Positions 54,721 to 63,818 are shown, counted from the stretch's first letter. The stretch is DNA of 64,000 bases from Micromonospora yangpuensis (GCF_900091615.1 NZ_FMIA01000002.1:3906001-3970000); one strand, 5' to 3'. Translations and numbers: made by a program. The notes: generated by a model from the sequence alone, not told the origin.

Positions 54721-55760
54721 CGGAACTCCAGCACGACTTGGCGGACGTCACCGGCACCGTGGTCGAGCAACGCCAGCGCGTCGGCCACGGCGCGGGCGTC
54801 GACGACGTGGCTCACCAGGGGCAGCGGGTCGACGCTGCCGGCGGCCACCAGGTCCATGAAGGTGTGTGCGATGCGGGCGCCGGTCCAGCGGCCGGCCAGC
54901 GCGGGCACCGGGGTCGGCCCGGAGACCTGGGCGGCCACCAGGTGGATCCGGTTGTGGTGGAACTCCTCACCGAGGCCGAGGCCGACGGCCTGACCCTGGT
55001 AGAAACCGGCCGCCACCACCCGGCCCCCTTGGGTGGTGGACCGGATCGCCTCGTGCAACGCCGGGTACGCCCCGGACAGCTCCAGGCAGACGTCGGCGCC
55101 CCGGCCGTCGGTCACCCGGTGCAGCACGGTGGCGGCGGACTCGCTGTCGGCGGCCACGACCAGACCGGCGCCGTAGCCGGTGGCGACGTCGAGCCGACTG
55201 GCGAACCGGTCGACGGCCACCACCCGGGCCCCGGAGAGCACCGCGAGCCGGGTGGCCAACAGCCCGATGACGCCCTGGCCGAACACCCCCACCCAGTCCC
55301 CCAGGTGCAGGTCACCGGAGAGCACCGCGGTCAGCGCGATGGCGCCGGGGCGGGCGAAGACCCCGGCCAGCGGGTCGAGCCCGGCGGCCAGCGGGGTGAC
55401 CGCCTCGGCCGGCAGCACCGCCTCGGCGCGGTGCCCCCAGATGCCCCAGACGATCTGCCCCGGATGCCGGTCGGTGACCTCCGGAGCCACCTCGACCAGC
55501 TCGCCGACCTCCTCGTAGCCGAACCCGACCAGCGGGTACGGCACGACGTCACGGGGCCGGGGCACGAACATCCGGCTGACGTCGTCCCAGTCCTTGCTCA
55601 GCCGGGGGTTGCTGCCCCGGTAGAGGGTGAGTTCGGTGCCGGCGGAGATCCCGGAGTAGCGGGTGCGGACCCGGACCTGCCCGGGGCCGAGCGGTTCCGT
55701 CGGACAGGGCTCGAGGCTGACGCGTCGGGGCCCGGCCAGTGAAACGACGTAATTGCCCAT
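54717..55760 (-). CDS. Zinc-type medium-chain alcohol/polyol dehydrogenase-like protein
   Basis: 347 residues, ATG 55760. An MDR fold is evident: YSGISAGTELTLYRG, PYPLVGFGYEEVGELVEV, WGIWGHRAEAVL, and the NAD(P)-binding GVFGQGVIGLLATRLAVLSGARVVAVDR. The usual catalytic Cys-Gly-His triad (CGTD/GHE) is replaced by SGISAGTE and GFGYEE, as in the BchC/threonine-dehydrogenase-related subgroup, so zinc catalysis may be altered. It leads the minus-strand sugar operon and probably oxidises a sugar or polyol hydroxyl. Confidence 0.85.
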   Translation of the reverse strand: MGNYVVSLAGPRRVSLEPCPTEPLGPGQVRVRTRYSGISAGTELTLYRGSNPRLSKDWDDVSRMFVPRPRDVVPYPLVGFGYEEVGELVEVAPEVTDRHPGQIVWGIWGHRAEAVLPAEAVTPLAAGLDPLAGVFARPGAIALTAVLSGDLHLGDWVGVFGQGVIGLLATRLAVLSGARVVAVDRFASRLDVATGYGAGLVVAADSESAATVLHRVTDGRGADVCLELSGAYPALHEAIRSTTQGGRVVAAGFYQGQAVGLGLGEEFHHNRIHLVAAQVSGPTPVPALAGRWTGARIAHTFMDLVAAGSVDPLPLVSHVVDARAVADALALLDHGAGDVRQVVLEFR

Positions 55761-55877
55761 GAGTCACATCCCGGAAGTACCGGACTCCATCGTAGAACAA
55801 AAAATCGCCATATGTCTTGTCATTGATCAATGCGGAGCGTTGAATCCGACATGTGCCCCTTGAGAGGAGTGCCGCCG
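55761..55877. promoter_or_regulatory. Divergent control region of the sugar locus with palindrome CATTGATCAATG
   Basis: 117 bp, the most AT-rich stretch of this part of the window, between the two operons. A perfect 12-bp palindrome lies at 55821-55832, consistent with a LacI/GntR-type operator. No regulator gene is adjacent. RBS GAGGAG is at 55864-55869. Confidence 0.5.
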
Positions 55878-57272
55878 ATGTCATCCCCTCCGAAGCGGAC
55901 GCTCACCGCCGCCCTGATCATGGCAGTGACCGCCGGCACTCTGCTGGCCTGCGGTGACGATGCGCCGAAAAGCGACAGTCACCAGATCACCGTCTGGAGC
56001 CTGGAGGACGTGGCCGACCGGGTCACCGCCACCAGGGCGATCATCGCCGACTTCACCGCCCGCACCGGGATCAAGGTCAACCTGGTGACCGTCAACGAGG
56101 ACCGGTTCCCCGCCCTGATCGCCACCAGCGCCGCCGCCGGTGACCTGCCCGACGTGGTCGGCTCGGTCTCCCTCGCCGGGGTACGCACCCTGGCCAGCAA
56201 CGAGCTGCTGCACCCCGAGGCCAACGGTCGGATAGTCGACACCCTGGGCCGGGCCACCTTCTCCCCCCGCGCGTTGGAGCTGACCAGCGACGACGGCCGG
56301 CAGCTCGCGGTGCCCAGCGACGGCTGGGGGCAGCTGCTGGTCTACCGCAAGGACCTCTTCGACGCCGCCGGACTGCCGGCCCCCGACACGTACGAGCGGA
56401 TCGCCGCCGCCGCGGCCCGGCTGAACACCGGCGGCGTCGCCGGCATCACCGCGGCCACCGCACCCGGCGACACGTTCACCCAGCAGACCTTCGAGCACCT
56501 GGCACTTGCCAACAACTGCCAGCTCACCGACGACTCCGGGGCGGTCCGGCTGGACTCCCCCGAGTGCGTCGAGGCGTTCGGCTTCTACGGCCAGCTGATG
56601 CGCACCGCGTCGGTGCCCGGCGCCCAGGACGTCGACACCACCCGGGCCACCTACTTCGCCGGCCGGGCAGCCATGCTGCTCTGGTCACCGTTCGTCCTGG
56701 ACGAGCTGGCCGGGTTGCGCGCCGACGCCCGGCCGACCTGCCCGCAGTGCCAGGCCGACCCGACCTGGCTGGCCCGCAACAGCGGCTTCGTCACCGCGAT
56801 CAAGGGCCCCGCCGGCACCGCGCCGGCCCAGTACGGCGAGATCAGCTCCTGGGCGGTGCTCGACGGCGCGGTCACCGAACCGGCCCGGTCCTTCGTGGAG
56901 CACCTGCTCGGCGAGGCGTACCCGCGCTGGATCGGGATGTCGCCGGAGGGACGGGTGCCGGTGCGCACCGGCACCGCACAGGAACCACAGAAGTTCCTCG
57001 ACGCCTGGAACACCAGCCCCGCCGGGGTGGACACCCGCCGGCCGCTGGTCGACGTCTACGGCGAGCAGGTGCTGGCCGAGCTGCGCCGCAGCCCGGACAC
57101 GTTCAGCCGGTGGGGACTGACCCAGGGCCAGGGCGACCTGGTCGGGGCGATCCTCGGTGAGCTGCCGGTGCCGAAGGCGCTCGCCGAGGTGATCGGCGGA
57201 CGCACCGATCCGGCGGCGGCGGCCCGCCGGGCCACCCGGGACGTCGAGGCGATCACGGCGGGCGTCAAGTGA
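55878..57272 (+). CDS. ABC sugar importer, solute-binding lipoprotein
   Basis: 464 residues from ATG 55878. A lipoprotein signal ends at GTLLACGDD (lipobox LLAC). The family 1 solute-binding pattern is seen: ITVWSLEDVADRVTATRAIIADFTARTGIKVNLVTV, LPDVVGS, LAVPSDGWGQLLVYRKDLFDAAGLPAPDTYERI and YFAGRAAMLLWSPFVLDELAG. It should deliver an oligosaccharide or glycoside to the two downstream permeases. Its stop overlaps the first permease start as GTGA. Confidence 0.93.
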   Translation: MSSPPKRTLTAALIMAVTAGTLLACGDDAPKSDSHQITVWSLEDVADRVTATRAIIADFTARTGIKVNLVTVNEDRFPALIATSAAAGDLPDVVGSVSLAGVRTLASNELLHPEANGRIVDTLGRATFSPRALELTSDDGRQLAVPSDGWGQLLVYRKDLFDAAGLPAPDTYERIAAAAARLNTGGVAGITAATAPGDTFTQQTFEHLALANNCQLTDDSGAVRLDSPECVEAFGFYGQLMRTASVPGAQDVDTTRATYFAGRAAMLLWSPFVLDELAGLRADARPTCPQCQADPTWLARNSGFVTAIKGPAGTAPAQYGEISSWAVLDGAVTEPARSFVEHLLGEAYPRWIGMSPEGRVPVRTGTAQEPQKFLDAWNTSPAGVDTRRPLVDVYGEQVLAELRRSPDTFSRWGLTQGQGDLVGAILGELPVPKALAEVIGGRTDPAAAARRATRDVEAITAGVK

Positions 57273-58213
57273 CCACCACCGCGCCGCCGGAGCCACGACA
57301 GCGGCCCCACGCCGGCCGCCGACCGCTGACCCTGCGTCGCCGGGAGTCGCGGGCCGGGCTGGCGCTGGTCGCGCCCACCCTGCTCGTCGTGGTCGCGGTG
57401 GTCGGCATCCCGATCGGCTGGACCGTGGTCCTGGCCTTCCAACGGGTACGCCTGGCCACGCTGCGCAGGACCGGGCTCTTCGGCGAGTTCACCCTGGACA
57501 ACTTCACCCGGGTGCTGAACACTCCGGGCTTCGCCGACACCCTCTGGACCACCCTGCTCTACAGCCTCGGCGCCACCGGCGGTTCGATCCTGATCGGGCT
57601 GGTGGCGGCGCTGGTGGTCCGTCGGCCGTTCCGGGGCCGTACCCTGGTCCGGGCCTCGATGCTGCTGCCGTACGTGGCCCCGGTGGTGGCGGTGGCCTTC
57701 GTCTGGCAGGTGCTGCTGGACCCGCAGCTCGGCCTGGTCAACGACTGGGGGCAGCGGTTCCTCGGCTGGGACGCCGCGATCCCGTTCCTCACCCAGGACT
57801 CCACCGCGCTGGCCACCGTGATCGCCTTCGAGGCCTGGCGCTACTTCCCGTTCGCGTTCCTGTTCCTGCTGGCCCGGCTCCAGGCGGTCCCCGGTGAGTT
57901 GGAGGAGGCGGCCCGGGTCGACGGGGCCACCCCCACCCAGCGCTTCCGGCACATCCTGCTGCCCCAACTGCTGCCGGTGATCGCCCTGCTCGGCGTCCTG
58001 CGGTTCATCATGACCTTCAACAAGTTCGACGACGTCTACCTGCTCACCGGCGGGGCCGCCGGCACCGAGGTGGTCAGCATCCGGGTCTACGAATTCCTCA
58101 CCGCGCGTACCGACGTCGGCGCGGCGGCGGCCCAGGCGGTCGTCCTGGCCGTGGTGCTCTTCGTCTTCGTCGGGATCCACCTGCGGTTCTTCGCCGGACG
58201 GAGGGAGTCGTGA
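57269..58213 (+). CDS. ABC sugar importer permease 1 (MalF-type)
   Basis: 314 residues, GTG 57269. Six transmembrane segments with the EAA loop GELEEAARVDGATPTQRFRHILLPQL near the end, typical of CUT1 carbohydrate permeases. It would form the channel with permease 2. No ATPase gene is present in the window; in streptomycetes a shared ATPase (MsiK) serves several CUT1 importers, which could apply here. Confidence 0.93.
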   Translation: MTTTAPPEPRQRPHAGRRPLTLRRRESRAGLALVAPTLLVVVAVVGIPIGWTVVLAFQRVRLATLRRTGLFGEFTLDNFTRVLNTPGFADTLWTTLLYSLGATGGSILIGLVAALVVRRPFRGRTLVRASMLLPYVAPVVAVAFVWQVLLDPQLGLVNDWGQRFLGWDAAIPFLTQDSTALATVIAFEAWRYFPFAFLFLLARLQAVPGELEEAARVDGATPTQRFRHILLPQLLPVIALLGVLRFIMTFNKFDDVYLLTGGAAGTEVVSIRVYEFLTARTDVGAAAAQAVVLAVVLFVFVGIHLRFFAGRRES

Positions 58214-59079
58214 TGGACCGCGACCGGATCGAGACGGTCAGCCTGCGGTGGCTGCGCCGGCTGGTGATCGCCGGGTTCCTGCTGATCACCGTGCTGCCGT
58301 TCTGGTACATGCTGGTGCTCTCGGTACGCCCCATCGAGCGGCTGCTGCTGGCGCCGGGCACCCTGCTGGTGCCGCTGCGGGAGCTGACCTTCGACACGTA
58401 CACCGAGGTGTTGCGGTCGGTGGCCGACGGCGGCCAGGGCTTCCTGACCTTCATGGGCAACAGCGCGGTGGTCGCGCTGGCCGCCACCGCGCTGACCCTG
58501 CTGGTGGCCATCCCCGGCGCGTACGCGGTCTCCCGGCTGCGGTTCTTCGGCCGGCGGCAGATCGACGTGCTGTTCCTGGCGGTCTACCTGTTCCCGTCGA
58601 TCGTCATCGCCATCCCGCTCTTCGTGGTCTTCACCCGGGCCGGGCTGCGCGGCTCCCTGCTCGGCCTGGTGCTTGTCTACATCTCGCAGACCCTGCCGGT
58701 GTCGGTGTACATGCTGAAGAACTACTTCGAGACGATCCCGGTCAGCCTGGAGGAGTCGGCGGCGATCGACGGCGCGAGCCGGCTGGGCATCATCCGCCGG
58801 GTCAGCCTCCCACTGGCCGCCCCCTCGATCATGGCGGTCGCCCTCTACGACTTCATGATCGCCTGGAACGAGTACCTCTTCGCCCTGCTCTTCCTGGTGG
58901 ACCGCCCGGACCGGTGGACGGTCTCGCTCGGGCTGTCGCTGCTCTCCGACGGCGTGGAGGTGCCCAAGACGGTGCTGATGGCCGGCTCGGTGGTGCTCAC
59001 CCTGCCCATCGTGATCCTCTTCTTCGCCAGTGAACGGCTGCTCACCGAGGGCCTGACCAGCGGCGCGGAGAAGGGCTGA
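58213..59079 (+). CDS. ABC sugar importer permease 2 (MalG-type)
   Basis: 288 residues from ATG 58213 (GTG 58210 is possible; GGAGGGAG fits the ATG better). Six membrane segments, with the EAA loop SLEESAAIDGASRLGIIRRVSLPLAAPS. The ATG lies within the previous gene's TGATG overlap. It is the last gene of the importer operon. A GC hairpin (59088-59096 with 59124-59132) follows before the convergent dehydratase gene. Confidence 0.93.
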   Translation: MDRDRIETVSLRWLRRLVIAGFLLITVLPFWYMLVLSVRPIERLLLAPGTLLVPLRELTFDTYTEVLRSVADGGQGFLTFMGNSAVVALAATALTLLVAIPGAYAVSRLRFFGRRQIDVLFLAVYLFPSIVIAIPLFVVFTRAGLRGSLLGLVLVYISQTLPVSVYMLKNYFETIPVSLEESAAIDGASRLGIIRRVSLPLAAPSIMAVALYDFMIAWNEYLFALLFLVDRPDRWTVSLGLSLLSDGVEVPKTVLMAGSVVLTLPIVILFFASERLLTEGLTSGAEKG

Positions 59080-59087
59080 CGGCCGGC

Positions 59088-59132
59088 ACCGGCGCGTGGG
59101 CGGCCCCGACCAGCTTCCGGCACCGCGCCGGT
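59088..59132. terminator. Possible hairpin between convergent genes
   Basis: ACCGGCGCG (59088-59096) is complementary to CGCGCCGGT (59124-59132), between the permease stop and the dehydratase stop. The loop is long, so termination is only a possibility. Confidence 0.35.
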
Positions 59133-60088
59133 CACCGCAGCGGCTCCCACCAGGTGCGGTTGTCCCGGTACCAGCGCACCGTCTCGGCCAGCCCGGCGGT
59201 GAAGTCGACCCGGGGCCGCCAACCCAACTCGGTGCCGATCTTCGTGCTGTCCAGCGCGTACCGGCGGTCGTGGCCCTTGCGGTCGGGCACCGCCTCGACC
59301 CGGTCCCACCCGGCGTCGCAGGCGGCCAGCAGCAGCCCGGTCAGCTCCCGGTTGGTCAGCTCGGTACCGCCGCCGACGTGGTAGACCTCGCCGGGCCGAC
59401 CGCCGGCCAGCACCGCCGCGACACCGGCACAGTGGTCGTCGACGTGCAACCACTCCCGGACGTTACCGCCGTCGCCGTAGAGCGGCACCGGTAGACCGTC
59501 GAGCAGGTTCGTCACGAACCGTGGGATCAACTTCTCCGGATGCTGGTACGGCCCGTAGTTGTTCGAACAGCGGGTCACCAGCACCGGCAGGTCGTGGGTA
59601 CGGTGGTAGGCCAACGCCAGCAGGTCCGAGCCGGCCTTCGACGCCGAGTACGGCGACCGGGGATCGACCGGGGACCGCTCGTCCCAGGACCCGACGGCGA
59701 TCGAGCCGTACACCTCGTCGGTGGAGACGTGCAGGAACCGGGTCACCTGGTGCCGGTACGCCGCGTCGAGCAGCACCTGGGTGCCGAGCACGTTGGTCCG
59801 GGTCACCACCGCGCTCTCCCGGATCGACCGGTCGACGTGGCTCTCCGCCGCGAAGTGCACCACCGCGTCGTGGCCCGCCAGCACCTGCTCCACCCGTGCC
59901 ACGTCGGCGACGTCGCCGGTGACGAAGCGGACGTCCAGCCCGGCGAGGTTGGCCCGGTTGCCGGCGTAGGTGAGCTTGTCCAGCACCGTGACGTCGGAGA
60001 CGGTCAGGCCCGGGTAGCCCCGGGTCAGCAGGGTACGCACGAAGTGCGACCCGATGAACCCGGCTCCCCCGGTGACCAGAACCCGCAC
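59132..60088 (-). CDS. dTDP-glucose 4,6-dehydratase (RmlB-like)
   Basis: 318 residues from GTG 60088. Extended-SDR motifs: GGAGFIGSHF near the start, HFAAESHVDRSI, STDEVYGS with the dehydratase Thr-Asp-Glu triad, YSASKAG (Tyr-xxx-Lys), RCSNNYGPYQHPEKLIPRF, and GDGGNVREWLHVDDHC. These define RmlB, which makes dTDP-4-keto-6-deoxyglucose from dTDP-glucose. It is the first committed step for deoxysugars in antibiotics and cell-wall rhamnose. No rmlA, C or D gene is adjacent, so it may serve a deoxysugar pathway encoded elsewhere or another NDP-sugar. Confidence 0.92.
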   Translation of the reverse strand: MRVLVTGGAGFIGSHFVRTLLTRGYPGLTVSDVTVLDKLTYAGNRANLAGLDVRFVTGDVADVARVEQVLAGHDAVVHFAAESHVDRSIRESAVVTRTNVLGTQVLLDAAYRHQVTRFLHVSTDEVYGSIAVGSWDERSPVDPRSPYSASKAGSDLLALAYHRTHDLPVLVTRCSNNYGPYQHPEKLIPRFVTNLLDGLPVPLYGDGGNVREWLHVDDHCAGVAAVLAGGRPGEVYHVGGGTELTNRELTGLLLAACDAGWDRVEAVPDRKGHDRRYALDSTKIGTELGWRPRVDFTAGLAETVRWYRDNRTWWEPLR

Positions 60089-60150
60089 CTTGCGGACTCT
60101 AGACGAGTCGCCCCGCCCCCGCGTCCACGCCAGCCGGACCGCGCTGGACC

Positions 60151-60206
60151 GGTCAGGCCGGGCCGGTCAGGCCGGGCCGGTCAGGCCGGGCCGGTCAGGC
60201 CGGGCC
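60151..60206 (+). repeat. Tandem repeat, 4 x 14 bp
   Basis: Four contiguous exact copies of GGTCAGGCCGGGCC, directly followed by GGAGGGGCCCCTTCTT, which recalls the first part of the 51-bp dispersed repeat. Confidence 0.88.
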
Positions 60207-60350
60207 GGAGGGGCCCCTTCTTCCACATCACCCGAGTCTGGTGCAGACGCCTCACAGGCACGGAACCAGAACAAGTCACCTCAATCCTCTTATTTCCCCC
60301 ACCCAGCCCACCACCTCACGCCCCCATCGCCGCCCAAAGCGGGCTCCGTA

Positions 60351-60403
60351 GTGAATCTTGGACACTTACCGTCCAAATAGGACGGTAAGTGTCCAAGATT
60401 CAC
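60351..60403. repeat. Dispersed long palindrome (hairpin element), copy 2
   Basis: A perfect 24-bp inverted repeat with five-base loop AAATA. The core ATCTTGGACACTTACCGT matches copy 1 at 45254-45306, which is inverted relative to it. The outer bases are GTGA...TCAC, different from copy 1 yet still paired. Confidence 0.92.
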
Positions 60404-60777
60404 CCGCCGATCGGATACGGAGAGAGCGAGGCGAGCCGCGGAGGAGAGCGGGAGCGTGGTGAACGGGAAACCGAACCGCCCTGCACCCACCTGTCCCGTC
60501 GGGCCTGCCGGGCGCCACCAACAGGCCGGCTGGACGGCGGCCCGGTCCAGCCGGTCCAGGTCCTCGTGTCTGCGGGGCGTCACCAGCAGGCCGGTTGGTG
60601 GGAGAACAGACCCTGGCATTTGATGCAAGATCTCTCTGTCGACTACACATGCCGCTCAGGCCTGGAAAGAGGGCAAGTCGGGTGCGAGGTGGTTCGGTTC
60701 TCCGGCCAGTTCATTCCTGCCCCGCCAGGTCGGCGGGGGCTGGCAGCGATCGGCGGGGGTCGGGCTAACGTGGCGGC

Positions 60778-61383
60778 ATGGGTAACCCGACGCGTTGGAG
60801 CACCGACACCGGTCCGGAACACTCCCGGTGGTACGTCGACCGGTTCCGGCAGCTGGCCGCCGAGGGTGCCGACCTGGCTGGCGAGGCACGCCTGGTGGAC
60901 GCGCTGGTCGCGCCGGGCGCGCGGATCCTCGACGCCGGCTGTGGCACCGGCCGGGTGGGTGCCGCGCTGGCCGCCCGGGGCCACACCGTCGTCGGCGTGG
61001 ACGCCGACCCGGTGCTGGTCGACGCCGCCCGCGCCGACCATCCCGGGCCCCGTTGGCTGGTCGCCGACCTGGCCGAGTTGGACCTTGCCGCAGCCGGCGA
61101 GCCGGAGCCGTTCGACGCCGCCGTGGTCGCCGGCAACGTGCTGACCTTCGTCGCCCCCGGCACCGAAGCCGCCGTGCTGACTCGGATCGCCGCCCACCTG
61201 CGCCCCGACGCGCCGGTGGTGGTCGGCTTCGGCACCGACCGGGGGTACCCGCTGACGGCCTTCGACGTCGACATGGTCACCGCCGGCCTGCGCCGGGAAC
61301 ATCGCTTCGCCACCTGGGACCTGCGTCCCTGGCACGACGACGCCGACTTCGCCGTCACCGTCCTGCGCCGCCCGACCCCCTGA
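60778..61383 (+). CDS. Class I SAM-dependent methyltransferase
   Basis: 201 residues, ATG 60778. Motif I is ILDAGCGTGRVGAALAARGHTVVGVDADPVLVDAARADHPG, with the acidic ribose-binding VDAD, then a motif-IV region FDAAVVAGNVLTFVAPGTEAAVLTRIAAHL. The pattern is of the small methyltransf_11/25 group. The substrate is not evident. It stands alone between the palindromic element and the eccB-type gene, convergent with the latter. Confidence 0.85.
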   Translation: MGNPTRWSTDTGPEHSRWYVDRFRQLAAEGADLAGEARLVDALVAPGARILDAGCGTGRVGAALAARGHTVVGVDADPVLVDAARADHPGPRWLVADLAELDLAAAGEPEPFDAAVVAGNVLTFVAPGTEAAVLTRIAAHLRPDAPVVVGFGTDRGYPLTAFDVDMVTAGLRREHRFATWDLRPWHDDADFAVTVLRRPTP

Positions 61384-61430
61384 CCCTCCGGCCGACCACC
61401 TGACCGACCGCCGGGCCGACCGCCTGACCG

Positions 61431-61538
61431 ACCGCCTGACCGACCGACGGGCCGAACGACGGGCCGACCGCCTGACCGACCGACGGGCCGAACGACGGAC
61501 CGACCGCCTGACCGACCGGCGGGACGAACGACGGACCG
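61431..61538 (+). repeat. Tandem repeat, 3 x 36 bp (plus degenerate flanks)
   Basis: Three 36-base units beginning ACCGCCTGACCGACCGACGG lie between convergent genes. Shorter CCGACCG-type repeats extend on both sides from about 61391 to 61578. On the minus strand one frame would read VGPSFGPSVGQA repeats, but it is not the frame of the downstream EccB gene. Confidence 0.85.
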
Positions 61539-61587
61539 ACCGGCCGACTGCCCGACGGACCGGCGGACCGACCGACCGGCGGTGTTC

Positions 61588-62979
61588 CTACCGGTCGGTC
61601 GAGGGTGCGGCGACCGCGCGGGCCGCCGCCGGTTCGAGCGGGCTGCCGGCGGGGACCAGGCTGACCAGGCCGGCGGGCAACCGGAGCGGGCGTACGCCGC
61701 GGTAACCGAGCATGCCGAGCACCTCGCCGTCGGCGAGCACGTACCGTCGGCCCAGGTCGGTGATGACGGAGACCGCGCCGCCGGTGGCACCCGGGGCGGC
61801 CGAGGACTCCACGACGGCACCACGCCCCGGCTCGACCACCACGTGGTCGGCGCGTACGCCGCGACGGTCGTCGGTCCGCGGTGCGGTGCCGAGATCCGGC
61901 ACGGTGACCCCGTGCCGCAGGTCGCGTACGCCGCTGTCGTCGGCCACCCGGGCACAGAGCCCGCCGCCGTCGGGGGTGACCAGCCGAGGTGGTGCCGGCG
62001 GCGGGGCGGACGGACCGGTCGGGGTCAGGTCGGGCAGCTTCGGCAGGTCGGCGAAGCGCCCGAGGGTCATCGACTCCGGCTCGCCCTGACCGGTGCGGGC
62101 CAGCAGGAGGCTGGCCTGCAGTTCGGTGATCCCGGCCAGGCCGTCGGTGTCGACGACCGCGTACTGCCGGCCGCCGCCGGAGTTGCGGACCAGGTAGACG
62201 TCGCCGACCGTCGCCCCGGAGACCCGGGCGGAGGCCCGGCCCAGCTCGGGTAACGCGGGCGGGACGAGGTCGGCACCGGCCGGGATGCTGTTGAGCAGGG
62301 CCGGTGCGACCGGCACCGCGCGGGCCCGGGTGGCGGCCAGCGCGGCCAGGACACGGTCGGGATCCCGGACCAGGTACCGCCGGTGCCGCCAGAGCAGGTG
62401 CAGGCTGCCGTCGGGATGGCGCAACAGCAGCCCGTCGTCGCCGAGCTGCCGCCCGTCCGGAGGGTCCACCCCGATCAGCAGCGCCGAGCGCGGCCCGGAC
62501 CGGTCGTCGCCGGCCGGGTCGACCGAACAGACCGTCCAGGCGGCGGTGGAGAGCCGGTCGGGAGCGGGCAGCGAGTCCGGCGCGTCGGCGATGCCCAGCG
62601 GCAGCCCGCGGGGCACCCCGTCGATCGACCGGCGGGCGACCAGGATCGTCCTGGGCTGCTCCGCGCCGATGATCAGCAGTGCGGAGGCGTAGTTGAGCAC
62701 CGGGTGGAGCTTCTGCTCGCGGTAGACGAACCGCGCCCCGGACTCCTTCTCCACGATCACCGCGCCCTCGTCCCGCCACTTCGTGCTGCCACCGGCGAAG
62801 AGCCCGTACAGCGCGAAGCCGCCCAGCCCGATCGCCGCGACCAGGACGCTGGCCAGGGCCGCGCCGGCCAGCCGCCGAAACGGCGACTGGGCTGGGTCGG
62901 TGTCCCGCATGACCAGGGCCGCGACCGCCCGCTGGATGGTGAACTGGTACGAGTGGAGCTGGTCCTGCCGCGACGGCAT
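61588..62979 (-). CDS. eccB: EccB-type component of a type VII (ESX) secretion system
   Basis: 463 residues from ATG 62979 with GGAAGGG upstream. The N-terminus MPSRQDQLHSYQFTIQRAVAALVMRDTDPAQSPFRRLAGA is the highly conserved cytoplasmic start of EccB, followed by one transmembrane helix (ALASVLVAAIGLGGFALYGLF) and an extracytoplasmic repeat domain (WRDEGAVIVEKESGARFVYREQKLHPVLNYASALLI, VLARTGQ-like). EccB is a core membrane ATPase-like subunit of ESX translocons. No eccC, eccD, eccE, mycP or esx gene lies in the visible flanks. Confidence 0.92.
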   Translation of the reverse strand: MPSRQDQLHSYQFTIQRAVAALVMRDTDPAQSPFRRLAGAALASVLVAAIGLGGFALYGLFAGGSTKWRDEGAVIVEKESGARFVYREQKLHPVLNYASALLIIGAEQPRTILVARRSIDGVPRGLPLGIADAPDSLPAPDRLSTAAWTVCSVDPAGDDRSGPRSALLIGVDPPDGRQLGDDGLLLRHPDGSLHLLWRHRRYLVRDPDRVLAALAATRARAVPVAPALLNSIPAGADLVPPALPELGRASARVSGATVGDVYLVRNSGGGRQYAVVDTDGLAGITELQASLLLARTGQGEPESMTLGRFADLPKLPDLTPTGPSAPPPAPPRLVTPDGGGLCARVADDSGVRDLRHGVTVPDLGTAPRTDDRRGVRADHVVVEPGRGAVVESSAAPGATGGAVSVITDLGRRYVLADGEVLGMLGYRGVRPLRLPAGLVSLVPAGSPLEPAAARAVAAPSTDR

Positions 62980-63104
62980 CGGATCCCTTCCGGCGAGTCG
63001 GTCGGGGCACAGGATAAGCGCTGCGTCGATATCCCACCGACCCTGCGTGCACCCGCTCCGGCGGGTCGGTACAGTCCCGGGCACGGTCTAGAGCGGGGGA
63101 CGAC

Positions 63105-63818
63105 GTGGGCGTACGGTTTCAGGAACTGGCCTGGCGGCAGACCCCGATCGGCGAGATCAGCCTGCGCCGCCGTCGGGACCCGGCGCTGGACACCGAGGTG
63201 TACGAGGTCAAGCTCGACGACGAGTACCTGATGTCCAGCCTCTTCCCGGTCGCCGAGATCGAGCTGGCCCGACTGGGGCTGGCCGAGCTGACCGGCGACG
63301 ACCTCAACGTGGTGGTGGGCGGGTTGGGCCTCGGCTACACCGCCCGCACCGCGTTGGCCGATCCCCGGGTCGGCTCGCTGGTGGTGGTGGAGGCGATCGA
63401 GGACGTCATCGACTGGCACCGGCAGGGGTTGCTCCCCTTCGCCGCCGGGCTGGCCGACGACCGGCGTACCCGGTTCGTGCGGGCGGACTTCTTCGCCGCC
63501 GCGGAGGCCGAGGCCGGTTTCGATCCGGACGAGCCGGGCCGGCGCTTCGACGCGGTGCTGCTGGACGTCGATCACTCCCCCCGCAACGTGCTGCACCCGG
63601 ACCACGCCCGCTGCTACACCCCGGCGGGGCTGCGGCGGCTCGCCGCCCACCTGCGCGACGAGGGGGTCTTCGCCCTCTGGTCCGACGACCCGCCGGACGA
63701 GGAGTTCGGCGCGGCCCTGGCCGAGGTGTTCGCGACCTGGCAGGCACACGTCGTCAGCTTTCCCAACCCGCTCACCGGCGGCGAGTCGGCCAACACGGTC
63801 TACGTGGCCCGGCGCTGA
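63105..63818 (+). CDS. Spermidine-synthase-fold protein
   Basis: 237 residues from GTG 63105. The SpeE-like Rossmann core is seen: VVVGGLGLGYTARTALADPRVGSLVVVEAIEDVIDWH, a second acidic stretch RFVRADFFAA, and FDAVLLDVDHSP at the position of the active-site Asp loop, then AAHLRDEGVFALWSDDP. The N-terminal tetramerisation beta-hairpin of true spermidine synthases is short. Many actinobacterial proteins of this kind are annotated as spermidine synthase without evidence of polyamine activity. It is divergent from eccB. Confidence 0.78.
   Translation: MGVRFQELAWRQTPIGEISLRRRRDPALDTEVYEVKLDDEYLMSSLFPVAEIELARLGLAELTGDDLNVVVGGLGLGYTARTALADPRVGSLVVVEAIEDVIDWHRQGLLPFAAGLADDRRTRFVRADFFAAAEAEAGFDPDEPGRRFDAVLLDVDHSPRNVLHPDHARCYTPAGLRRLAAHLRDEGVFALWSDDPPDEEFGAALAEVFATWQAHVVSFPNPLTGGESANTVYVARR

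Larger units (their letters stand above)
60089..60777. other. 690-bp region with repeats and a palindromic element
   Basis: No gene is supported on either strand. It contains a 4 x 14-bp tandem repeat and the second copy of the long palindrome. It must also hold the promoters of the divergent dehydratase and methyltransferase genes. The DNA around 60610-60650 is relatively AT-rich and could hold the methyltransferase promoter. Confidence 0.5.

Noticed and set aside
61391..61578. CRISPR-like appearance of the 36-bp repeats
   Set aside because: Units are contiguous with no unique spacers and no cas genes are near; it is a simple tandem repeat.
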